Source of the DNA: an uncultured Clostridia bacterium
GTDB taxonomy: Bacteria > Bacillota > Clostridia > Oscillospirales > Ruminococcaceae
Direction of reading: 5' to 3'
Assembly: GCA_938014855.1 (NCBI GenBank)
Contig: CALLQM010000432.1
Span: 1 to 12,326 of the forward strand
Length of the DNA stretch: 12,326 nt
Shown: piece by piece, positions 1 to 5,512 of the stretch
Position numbering within the stretch: the stretch's first letter is position 1
Layout: each line of letters begins with the position of its first letter
Position numbers and translations under genes: made by a program
The notes under the pieces: model-generated
What the model saw: only the letters and a program-made list of their open reading frames with translations
Databases searched by the model: none
Told to the model about the DNA's origin: nothing

Positions 1-2
1 AA

Positions 3-764
3 TGGAATTTAAAGACTGGTCAGTTGATAAAACGTATACAAACCGATTCTAAAACAGCGTTTCAATTTGATCAGAAAAATCTAGTGGTACTTGGCAGCAA
101 TCAAATAAATTATTACAATTTGGATTTGAATATGGAGCAATCAGTTGTAATAGATCCTCATATTATGAAAGTAAGCAGAATACAGCCACAGCTATCCTTG
201 GATGCACAGAAAATTTTATTTATAAAAGGCGATTGTCCGGCAATTTACACACCAAAGAGTAATCAGATTAAAGTATTGGATGATTTAAAACCTGCGAATA
301 ATTTTTCATATTCTGCGTTTTCAGCAACGCATCTTAAAGATTCCTATTTTCTAATTACTTCAAAAAATGATGCATATTACTATTTTACATATCATTTAAA
401 CGATCAAAAAGTTAAAAATATTTATTTTCAAAACCTAAATGATAATAACAAAAACATGATTTACTGCAATCTTTATAATGGTAATATTTATATAGAAAAA
501 AATAGAAGCACTAATTTTTCATGTGACACTGAAAACGGAATTATAATGAATGGAGTAGACCCTATTACAGATCATTATCTTAGAATTATGGATTTGAATA
601 AGCAAAAAATTTATATAACCAATGTACCTTTAAAGCAAATAAAAGAGATTGAAGTAATAGCGGTTAATTCTAACGGCTCCACTTTAGCCGGTATAATTGC
701 CGATCAAGATAGCAAAAACTATATCATTATTTTTTGCCCACAAAAAAGTACCAGTGAAGATTGA
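3..764 (+). CDS. Hypothetical protein, 5'-truncated by window edge, beta-propeller-like
   Basis: I do not recognise this protein. The frame is open from base 3 to the TGA at 762-764, so the true start is probably outside the window. The first in-frame start-like codon, TTG at 24, has no ribosome binding site, so it is a poor start. The visible 246+ residues are soluble and rich in Asn, Lys, Ile and Tyr. They consist of repeated short beta-strand-like stretches separated by polar turns, a pattern that resembles WD40/PD40-type beta-propeller repeats (e.g. 'DAQKILFIKG', 'GSTLAGIIADQDSKNYIIIF'). This is a resemblance of texture only; no catalytic motif is visible. Base composition is as AT-rich as the minus-strand cassette it converges on, so both may belong to one acquired segment. 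Confidence is high that it is coding and low on any function. Confidence 0.75.
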   Translation, partial: WNLKTGQLIKRIQTDSKTAFQFDQKNLVVLGSNQINYYNLDLNMEQSVVIDPHIMKVSRIQPQLSLDAQKILFIKGDCPAIYTPKSNQIKVLDDLKPANNFSYSAFSATHLKDSYFLITSKNDAYYYFTYHLNDQKVKNIYFQNLNDNNKNMIYCNLYNGNIYIEKNRSTNFSCDTENGIIMNGVDPITDHYLRIMDLNKQKIYITNVPLKQIKEIEVIAVNSNGSTLAGIIADQDSKNYIIIFCPQKSTSED

Positions 765-775
765 TCTTCACTGGT
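750..775 (-). terminator. Hairpin terminator between convergent genes
   Basis: A perfect inverted repeat has 11-bp arms (750-760 and 765-775) and a 4-nt loop. Read on the minus strand, the hairpin is followed by AC and a run of T (from the A-run at 742-747), as expected for an intrinsic terminator of the peptidase gene ending at 800. It overlaps the stop codon of the + strand gene and could end that transcript too, but there is no T-run directly after it on that side. Confidence 0.75.
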
Positions 776-799
776 ATATGGAATGGAGTTACTTATTTT

Positions 800-1249
800 T
801 TATTTATAATACCGAATACTTGTAATATCACTATAAGCAGAACGATCTAAGGTACCATCAGATCGAGCAGGGTCGTGCACGCTAAAATCGGATTTTTGAG
901 GATTATCAGGATCGCCTTCAAATTTGTAAACAACTACAAAGTGTCCGCCAACCCCTACAATGGCAGGGTAATTAGAAAGTGTGGAAGCTAGATTGGAAAG
1001 GGTTGCGGAAACAGTTTTTAGAGTTTTTCCGTAATTAGATCCAATTCCCGACCAATCACAAATGGAACTTGTAAATCCATCATTGTAAATTGTTTTAGGT
1101 GATTTTTTAATGCACATACCTACACAAGTCATAGAACAACCAACAGTTCCAATCGTTCCACCATCCGTAAATGCTAAATTTTTCCAATTTTTGTTATCTT
1201 GCCTATAAGCGGTACATTTTGAACTCTGATTTCTTATCACAGTTGCCAT
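800..1249 (-). CDS. Stand-alone C39-like (papain-fold) cysteine peptidase, putative lysin or toxin
   Basis: This 149-residue protein matches the layout of the Peptidase_C39_2 (papain-like) family: Gln17 in 'YRQDNKNW', candidate nucleophile Cys38 in 'VGCSMT', a hydrophobic stretch followed by His103 in 'GGHFVVVY', and Asp126 in 'VHDP'. These give a plausible Gln/Cys/His/Asp set. The domain fills the whole protein. There is no signal peptide, membrane helix or cell-wall-binding domain. The ATG at 1249 has AAGGAG nine bases upstream. It lies just downstream of a UviB-type holin-like gene and has its own TTTACA-N17-TTTATA promoter, matching the one before the sigma gene. I infer an effector released with the help of the holin-like peptide: an endolysin, bacteriocin or peptide-processing enzyme. 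A phage-type lysin is the main alternative. Fold assignment is fairly secure; the substrate is unknown. Confidence 0.75.
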   Translation of the reverse strand: MATVIRNQSSKCTAYRQDNKNWKNLAFTDGGTIGTVGCSMTCVGMCIKKSPKTIYNDGFTSSICDWSGIGSNYGKTLKTVSATLSNLASTLSNYPAIVGVGGHFVVVYKFEGDPDNPQKSDFSVHDPARSDGTLDRSAYSDITSIRYYK

Positions 1250-1336
1250 AATTAATATCTCCTTTTAATTTTATTTAAAAGCAATTGTCATTTCAGCCCT
1301 CTGCAGCGAACCGTTGTGATTTTTGCTTCTAATTAC

Positions 1337-1365
1337 TATAAAGAGAAAAGAACCGGATTTGTAAA
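1337..1365 (-). promoter_or_regulatory. Group-5 sigma promoter for the peptidase gene
   Basis: On the minus strand, TTTACA (1360-1365) and TTTATA (1337-1342) are separated by 17 bp. The -35 begins one base after the stop codon of the holin-like gene. TTTACA is the -35 described for promoters of the TcdR/BotR/TetR/UviA sigma group. The same two hexamers at the same spacing occur upstream of the sigma gene (2192-2220). Confidence 0.65.
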
Positions 1366-1366
1366 C

Positions 1367-1582
1367 TCAATTTAATTTTTTATCCAATATATTTTTGATT
1401 TCATTCATTTCCCGGAGTAATTTTGACAAGTTTTCGATTATATTCTGATATTTTTTGTCTCGTTCATCTTGACGTGTATCTCGCTTTTCTTGATTTTTAA
1501 TGATATAGAAGATTAGAACAAGACTTAAGACGGCCCAAACGCCTTCCGGCGCAAAATAATCTATAAAATCATTGATATTCAT
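1367..1582 (-). CDS. uviB: BhlA/UviB-family holin-like peptide
   Basis: The 71-residue peptide has the layout of the BhlA/UviB family: a short N-terminus, a single membrane helix at about residues 14-28 (starting 'GVWAVLSLVLIFYII'), then a long, highly charged, probably coiled-coil tail ('KNQEKRDTRQDERDKKYQNI...'). UviB of Clostridium perfringens plasmid pIP404 and BhlA of Bacillus are bacteriocin-associated holin-like peptides thought to permeabilise the membrane for release of a partner protein. The ATG at 1582 has GGAGG seven bases upstream. It follows the sigma gene by 33 bp without a terminator, so the two are probably co-transcribed, as uviA-uviB are. Function is by family and context; no activity can be read from sequence. 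Confidence 0.8.
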   Translation of the reverse strand: MNINDFIDYFAPEGVWAVLSLVLIFYIIKNQEKRDTRQDERDKKYQNIIENLSKLLREMNEIKNILDKKLN

Positions 1583-1615
1583 TTTGAAACCTCCATTCTT
1601 AAATGTTGCAGTAAG

Positions 1616-2168
1616 TTATTCAGACCAAGCTTCGCGCAGTTTTTTGAGCGCTTTGTTTTTGGTCTGATTGACGGATTGGCGGGATATTCCTAAAGCATGT
1701 CCGGTTTCACTTACCGATTTATCTAAATAATATAGAAACAGGATAATCTTGTATTGCTGGTCTGTAAGGATTGATTTTAGTTTCCGCCAATTGATTTCTT
1801 CGTAATGATCATAGGTAAAGCATAATCTATTTAATAAATATTCATCATCAGTCGTTAGACTGCTAATGGGATAATAATGATTTCTATAGTTGTAATCGTT
1901 TTTTGCATGCTTTATATAGGAGTTATAAACAGCCTTTTTTATGTATCCTAAAACACATTGATCTTTTTTCGGGTAAAAATAATCCGTATTAAAGTTCCGA
2001 ATTAAATGAATAAAATCAAGCTGCATATCGGACAGAGCATCATCATAGCCGAGTTTGTACGCGTACTTTTGATTGAGAGGTAAAAAGTCTTGAATGATTT
2101 TTAAAAAGTATTGTTTATTGGTTTGTGCTTCATTAATTTTTTTTAATGAGTCCCGGAGGTTGACTCAT
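1616..2168 (-). CDS. UviA/TcdR-like group-5 sigma factor, frame interrupted at A8
   Basis: The uninterrupted part (2026-1616, 136 residues) has a sigma region-4 domain: 'LTDQQYKIILFLYYLDKS' followed by a helix-turn-helix at residues ~104-126 ('SVSETGHALGISRQSVNQTK'). This is family-typical for small clostridial sigma factors that activate toxin or bacteriocin genes (TcdR, BotR, TetR, UviA). Region 2 would be missing in that product, and the ATG at 2026 has no good SD. Upstream the same frame stays open to 2164 and reads like region 2 ('KKINEAQTNKQYFLKIIQDFLPLNQKYAYKLGYDDALSD') but has no ATG, GTG or TTG. An ATG at 2168 with a good SD (AGGTGAG) lies one frame off and stops after 11 codons. Skipping one base in the A8 run (2137-2144) joins the two into 183 residues, about the length of TcdR. 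It could be phase-variable, slippage-decoded, a pseudogene or an assembly error. Confidence 0.72.
2137..2144 (-). repeat. A8 homopolymer in sigma gene (frame switch)
   Basis: The run of eight T on the + strand reads as A8 in the sigma gene. With A8 the frame started at 2168 terminates at 2133-2135 (TAA). With A7, or a +1 shift, it continues as a complete group-5 sigma factor. Runs of this kind are prone to polymerase slippage during replication and transcription, and also to sequencing error. Confidence 0.6.
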
Positions 2169-2191
2169 AAAACTCACCTGCCTTCATAGGT

Positions 2192-2220
2192 TATAAAGAC
2201 GAATGAGCTGAAAATGTAAA
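2192..2220 (-). promoter_or_regulatory. Group-5 sigma promoter for the sigma-holin operon
   Basis: On the minus strand, TTTACA (2215-2220) and TTTATA (2192-2197) lie exactly 17 bp apart, ending 23 bp before the ATG at 2168. The base before the -10-like hexamer is C, as in the copy at 1337-1365. Positive autoregulation is known for TcdR and UviA, so a self-driven promoter is expected here. Confidence 0.65.
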
Positions 2221-2284
2221 CTTTTGTATCAGAATTAAATGATGCAATAAAAATACCCACACGTCTAAACCATTTATAATTAAG

Positions 2285-2297
2285 GCGAACAGTTCGC
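2285..2297. promoter_or_regulatory. 13-bp palindrome, possible operator upstream of sigma gene
   Basis: GCGAAC and GTTCGC are separated by a single A. The half-sites equal those of the Gram-positive LexA (SOS) box, CGAAC-N4-GTTCG, but the spacing is one base instead of four. It is therefore not a canonical LexA site. It lies about 65 bp upstream of the autoregulatory promoter and could bind another dimeric regulator. Confidence 0.35.
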
Positions 2298-2380
2298 ATT
2301 TTAAAGAAGCATAGTCTGCTTTTATTATATGATATAATTTTAACAATTGTAATTATTATACAATATAGATACTTATCGTA

Positions 2381-2406
2381 ATAGTTATATTATACAATAT
2401 AACTAT
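2381..2406. repeat. 11-bp inverted repeat in AT-rich upstream region
   Basis: Arms at 2381-2391 and 2396-2406 are perfectly complementary, with a 4-nt spacer. The right half overlaps one copy of a 13-bp direct repeat (2355-2367 and 2389-2401). The repeat is AT-only apart from one G/C pair per arm, and no T-run follows, so a terminator is unlikely. It could be a protein-binding site. Confidence 0.4.
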
Positions 2407-2501
2407 AAACAATTGCTAAATAGAATAAAAACATTCCATTATGCAAAATGGTTTAAAAATATTTTGTATGATGTAACATTCATATAAAAGGAACATAATC
2501 A

Positions 2502-2535
2502 AAAACCCCGCCTACATAAATGTAGGTGAGGTTTT
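2502..2535 (-). terminator. Second (distal) terminator, minus strand
   Basis: The hairpin arms (2502-2516 and 2521-2535) pair with one mismatch and a 4-nt loop. On the minus strand the stem ends in GGGG followed by a short T-run. It lies 20 bp beyond a stronger terminator in the same direction, so it appears to back up termination after the beta-CASP gene and isolates the sigma cassette. Confidence 0.6.
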
Positions 2536-2546
2536 GTAAAGATGCG

Positions 2547-2575
2547 AAAAAAAAAGCCGCCCCAATAGGGCGGCT
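2547..2575 (-). terminator. Strong intrinsic terminator of the beta-CASP gene
   Basis: An 8-bp GC-rich perfect stem (2555-2562/2568-2575) has a 5-nt loop. On the minus strand it is followed directly by eight T (the A-run 2547-2554). It starts 8 bp after the stop codon of the beta-CASP gene at 2583. Confidence 0.9.
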
Positions 2576-2582
2576 ATTAAAC

Positions 2583-4175
2583 TTATCGATCCCATTTATC
2601 GCAAAGGGAATTGATCTGATCGGCAAATTTTGCTAGGTCTTTATTGGCTCCGTGCTGATTATGTTCAATCACAGAAAGCAGGCGCTGTCCTGCGGCAAGC
2701 AGACGCGCAAACACACCGGAAACCTTGACGGCAGGTTTTTTCACGACACGTTTGACGCCTTTTTCGAGCATTGTATTTGAAATGAGGTCATAGCGTTCCT
2801 GATAATCCGGCGCGTTGGCGGGGATTTTATATCGTTCCGTCACCAAAGCTGCAAACGCATCAGCTCCGGAGGATTCTCCATGCACGACAAAGACGCGCAT
2901 TGGTTGATTAGTGAAGGCATCCAGCCAGCGCAGAAGTCCATCTTGATCTGCGTGTCCGCTGACGCCCTGCAGGGATACAATATCTGCTTTAACGTCGATG
3001 ACTTCGCCAAACAGTTTGACAGTTTTTGCTCCGTCCAGCAGAGCGCGTCCAGTGGTCCCTTCCGCCTGATAGCCGACAAAGACGACCGTGGATTCTTCCC
3101 GCCACAAATTATGTTTCAAATGATGCTTAATGCGTCCGGCTTCGCACATACCGGATGCTGAAATAATCACTTTTGGAGTATCGGTAAAGTTGATTGCCTT
3201 GGAGTCGTCGCTGGTAACCGAGCGATGAAGATCGGGGAACGAAATAGGGTTAATGCCTTTTTGGACAAGCTCCATGGCTTCTTCATCAAAACATTCCATT
3301 TTATTTTCATTAAAAATTGTGGTGGCCTCGATGGCAAGCGGACTGTCGACATAAACCGGAAAATGGTCATGCCCTTTGATCAATCCGCGCGCTTTGATTT
3401 CTCGCAGGAAATACAGCATTTCCTGTGTGCGCCCGACGGCAAAGGATGGAATGACGACGTTGCCGCCTTGGTCAAAGGTTCGCTGGATGATGTTTGCCAA
3501 AGAGGTGTAGTAATCGGGCGGACGCTGATGGAATCGGCCGCTGTATGTGGATTCCATTACAATGTAGTCCGCTTCGCTGATGTAAGATGGGTCTTTAATC
3601 AGCGGCTGATCCAGATTTCCGATGTCGCCGGAAAATACAATTTTGCGCGTGACTCCGTTTTCCTCTGCCCATACTTCAATGCTTGCAGAGCCAAGCAGAT
3701 GCCCGACATCTACAAACCGAACACGGATACCTTCGCAGATTTTAATGATATCATTGTAGTGGCACGGGGCAAGCTGGCCGATGACTTTGTCGGCGTCCGC
3801 CATGGTGTAAAGCGGTTCGACTTCTTCTCGCCCTGCACGTTTTCCTTTGCGGTTGCGCCATTCGGCTTCAAATTCCTGAATGTGCGCGCTGTCACGCAGC
3901 ATAATGGAACAAAGGTCGCAGGTTGCATCGGTTGCATAGACTGATCCCCGAAATCCCAACTTTGAAAGCAATGGAAGCCGTCCGGAGTGGTCAATGTGGG
4001 CATGGGTGAGCAGGACAAAATCAACGTTTCCCGGCGCAATCGGCAGATCTTGATGCTCATATTCGTCGGGACCCTGCTGCATGCCGCAGTCGATCAGAAT
4101 TTTTTTTCCGCAGGCTTCCAAGTAATGGCAGCTTCCGGTAACCTCATGGGTTGCACCTAAAAAAGATAGCTCCAT
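2583..4175 (-). CDS. Beta-CASP metallo-beta-lactamase-fold RNase-like protein (CPSF/YSH1 type)
   Basis: This 530-residue protein has an MBL core with motif 2 'HAHIDH' (His58, His60, Asp62, His63), His159 and Asp184 as further zinc ligands, a beta-CASP insertion ('SFAVGRTQE' near 244-252, 'DSPLA' near 277), then 'ASGMCEAGRIKHHL' (340-353), 'SGHADQ' (His408) and 'VHGE' (His432), the RNA-specificity part. These are the motifs of the CPSF-73/YSH1-like family, metal-dependent RNases acting on RNA in the cytoplasm. The C-terminal ~70 residues beyond the fold are basic. The frame could extend 19 residues upstream, but the ATG at 4175 has GGAGA at the right distance and the protein then begins 'MELSFLGA', the usual first strand. 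It is monocistronic: it has its own consensus-like promoter and a strong terminator. RNA target unknown. Confidence 0.9.
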   Translation of the reverse strand: MELSFLGATHEVTGSCHYLEACGKKILIDCGMQQGPDEYEHQDLPIAPGNVDFVLLTHAHIDHSGRLPLLSKLGFRGSVYATDATCDLCSIMLRDSAHIQEFEAEWRNRKGKRAGREEVEPLYTMADADKVIGQLAPCHYNDIIKICEGIRVRFVDVGHLLGSASIEVWAEENGVTRKIVFSGDIGNLDQPLIKDPSYISEADYIVMESTYSGRFHQRPPDYYTSLANIIQRTFDQGGNVVIPSFAVGRTQEMLYFLREIKARGLIKGHDHFPVYVDSPLAIEATTIFNENKMECFDEEAMELVQKGINPISFPDLHRSVTSDDSKAINFTDTPKVIISASGMCEAGRIKHHLKHNLWREESTVVFVGYQAEGTTGRALLDGAKTVKLFGEVIDVKADIVSLQGVSGHADQDGLLRWLDAFTNQPMRVFVVHGESSGADAFAALVTERYKIPANAPDYQERYDLISNTMLEKGVKRVVKKPAVKVSGVFARLLAAGQRLLSVIEHNQHGANKDLAKFADQINSLCDKWDR

Positions 4176-4203
4176 AATGTGTCTCCAATCGTTTTTTCTT
4201 ATT

Positions 4204-4232
4204 ATTCTATCACAATATACAAAAAATGACAA
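4204..4232 (-). promoter_or_regulatory. Sigma-A promoter of the beta-CASP gene
   Basis: On the minus strand, TTGTCA (4227-4232) and TAGAAT (4204-4209) are separated by 17 bp. Each hexamer differs from consensus at one position. They lie upstream of the ATG at 4175. Confidence 0.7.
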
Positions 4233-4275
4233 TCACAAATCCGTTTCATTGTGTATAAATGATGGCTTCAATTTT

Positions 4276-4323
4276 GAATAGATTTACGAATAGATTCGTG
4301 AATAGAGTTTCGAATAGCAGTTA
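4276..4323. repeat. Four 12-bp tandem repeats (GAATAG-N6)
   Basis: GAATAG recurs at 4276, 4288, 4300 and 4312, an exact 12-bp period, with partly conserved T-rich bases in the intervening six. The first two units are the most alike. They sit between the rfbB stop (4396) and the beta-CASP promoter (4204-4232), so they could be upstream binding sites for a regulator of that gene or a degenerate minisatellite. No function can be assigned. Confidence 0.6.
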
Positions 4324-4395
4324 AATTCAAATAGAAAGTCTATAACATCCCCTACATTTCGTTAAACTTTTATTTAATGTAATAATTATTTTCGC

Positions 4396-5370
4396 TCAAA
4401 AACAAGAGTTCACCCATTCCTGATGCTCCAAATACCATTGGACGGTGGATTGAATCCCATCTGAAAATGCGATGGATGGACTCCATTGCAGTTGTGTGTG
4501 CATTTTGGAAACAGCAAGCGCATACCGCAGGTCATGGCCGGGACGATCAGCTACAAATGTAATAAGTTGTTCCGATTTGTTTAGAATCTGCAAAATTTGA
4601 TGCACTACTTGTAAATTGCTCAGCTCCTGACAGCCGCCGATATGGTACAGTTCCCCTGCTTTTCCATGATGCAGAATGTGGTCGATGGCTATGCAGTGGT
4701 CCTGCACATGCACCCAATCCCGCATATTTTGACCGGTTCCGTAAATTGGGATAGGTTGATTCAAAAGCGCACATTGAATGACCTTTGGAATCAGCTTTTC
4801 CGGATGCTGATAAGGTCCGTAATTGTTGGTGCACCGTGAAATGGTAACCGGAAGTCCGTAGGTACGAAAATAGGAGCATACAAGCAGATCTGCGGAGGCT
4901 TTGGACGCAGAATATGGACTGGATGGACGCAGTGATGAGGATTCGTAAAAGAGCAGATCGGGACGATCCAGCGGCAGATCACCGTAGACTTCATCGGTCG
5001 AAATTTGATGAAACCGCGTCACTTTGTATTTTAAACAGGTGTCAAGCAAAACACCTGTACCCATCACATTTGTGTGCAAAAATAGCTGTGGATGCTTAAT
5101 CGAGCGGTCAACATGGCTTTCTGCCGCAAAATTTACGACGATATCCGGGCGATGTCTGCGAAAAACCGCATCCACTGTTTGTGTATCTGCAATATCTCCT
5201 TTTATAAAGGTAAAGTTGGGATTACTTTTTGCATTTGCCAACGTGTTGGGATTTCCGGCATAGGTCAGTGCATCCAAACAGATAACGCGATTGTTTGGAT
5301 ACTGTTTGAGCAGATAATGGACAAAGTTTCCGCCGATGAATCCTGCGCCTCCTGTTACAAGAACGACCAT
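4396..5370 (-). CDS. rfbB: dTDP-glucose 4,6-dehydratase
   Basis: This enzyme converts dTDP-glucose to dTDP-4-keto-6-deoxyglucose, the second step of dTDP-rhamnose and related deoxysugar synthesis, in the cytoplasm. It is an extended short-chain dehydrogenase: NAD-binding 'GGAGFIG' near residue 7, 'DALTYAGNP', 'AAESHVDRS', active-site 'STDEVYGD', catalytic 'YSASKA', 'NNYGPYQHPEKLIP' and the C-terminal 'DRPGHDLRYA', all diagnostic of RfbB/RmlB. Length 324 residues is normal. The ATG at 5370 has GGGGAG eight bases upstream. Unusually it stands alone: rfbA, rfbC and rfbD are not beside it, so the rest of the pathway must lie elsewhere. It has its own promoter and diverges from the HAD gene. A related NDP-sugar dehydratase is possible but less likely given the motifs. 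Confidence 0.93.
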   Translation of the reverse strand: MVVLVTGGAGFIGGNFVHYLLKQYPNNRVICLDALTYAGNPNTLANAKSNPNFTFIKGDIADTQTVDAVFRRHRPDIVVNFAAESHVDRSIKHPQLFLHTNVMGTGVLLDTCLKYKVTRFHQISTDEVYGDLPLDRPDLLFYESSSLRPSSPYSASKASADLLVCSYFRTYGLPVTISRCTNNYGPYQHPEKLIPKVIQCALLNQPIPIYGTGQNMRDWVHVQDHCIAIDHILHHGKAGELYHIGGCQELSNLQVVHQILQILNKSEQLITFVADRPGHDLRYALAVSKMHTQLQWSPSIAFSDGIQSTVQWYLEHQEWVNSCF

Positions 5371-5403
5371 TGCTGTGCTCCCCTTTCCATCGTTTCTAGT
5401 TTC

Positions 5404-5432
5404 ATCTTAGCGATGCAGGACTGCTTTGTCAA
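5404..5432 (-). promoter_or_regulatory. Sigma-A promoter of rfbB
   Basis: On the minus strand a perfect TTGACA (5427-5432) lies 17 bp from TAAGAT (5404-5409, 4 of 6 matches), about 30 bp upstream of the rfbB start. Confidence 0.65.
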
Positions 5433-5452
5433 TTTCAAGATGGTAGCGTTCA

Positions 5453-5469
5453 CACAATTGTGCTATACT
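5453..5469 (+). promoter_or_regulatory. Extended -10 promoter and palindrome before HAD gene
   Basis: TGCTATACT (5461-5469) is an extended -10 element with a near-consensus hexamer. No good -35 lies 17 bp upstream, which fits an extended -10 promoter. The 10-bp palindrome CACAATTGTG (5453-5462) abuts the -10 and could be a repressor site. Confidence 0.45.
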
Positions 5470-5512
5470 ATTATGCGGACAATAAATGAAACGAAAAAAG
5501 GATGGATGTTGG

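Larger units (their letters stand above)
2169..2501. other. AT-rich intergenic region with inverted and direct repeats
   Basis: I see no convincing gene in this stretch. It holds the sigma-operon promoter (2192-2220), a 13-bp palindrome at 2285-2297 (six-base arms around a central A), an 11-bp inverted repeat at 2381-2391/2396-2406, and a 13-bp direct repeat at 2355-2367 and 2389-2401. An 'AACAATTG' octamer occurs at 2342-2349 and again at about 2408-2415, roughly bracketing the AT-rich core. The layout suits an upstream control region for the sigma operon. Confidence 0.6.

Noticed and set aside
918..948. A third TTTACA hexamer on the minus strand
   Set aside because: It lies inside the peptidase coding region and lacks a TTTATA at 17 bp.
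2285..2297. Calling the palindrome a LexA SOS box
   Set aside because: Gram-positive LexA sites need four bases between the half-sites; here there is one.
2381..2406. Calling the AT-rich inverted repeat a terminator
   Set aside because: The stem is almost all A/T and no T-run follows on either strand.
2412..2495. 26-codon minus-strand ORF starting 'MFLLYECY'
   Set aside because: No ribosome binding site, AT-rich sequence where short ORFs occur by chance, and no family resemblance.
3225..3944. Long + strand open frame (239 codons) inside the beta-CASP gene
   Set aside because: It lies opposite a well-conserved gene with all family motifs on the minus strand; the translated product has no recognisable features.
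4176..4232. 19-residue N-terminal extension of the beta-CASP protein
   Set aside because: It overlaps the promoter (-10 at 4204-4209) and the SD, and family proteins begin at the 'MELSFLG' strand.
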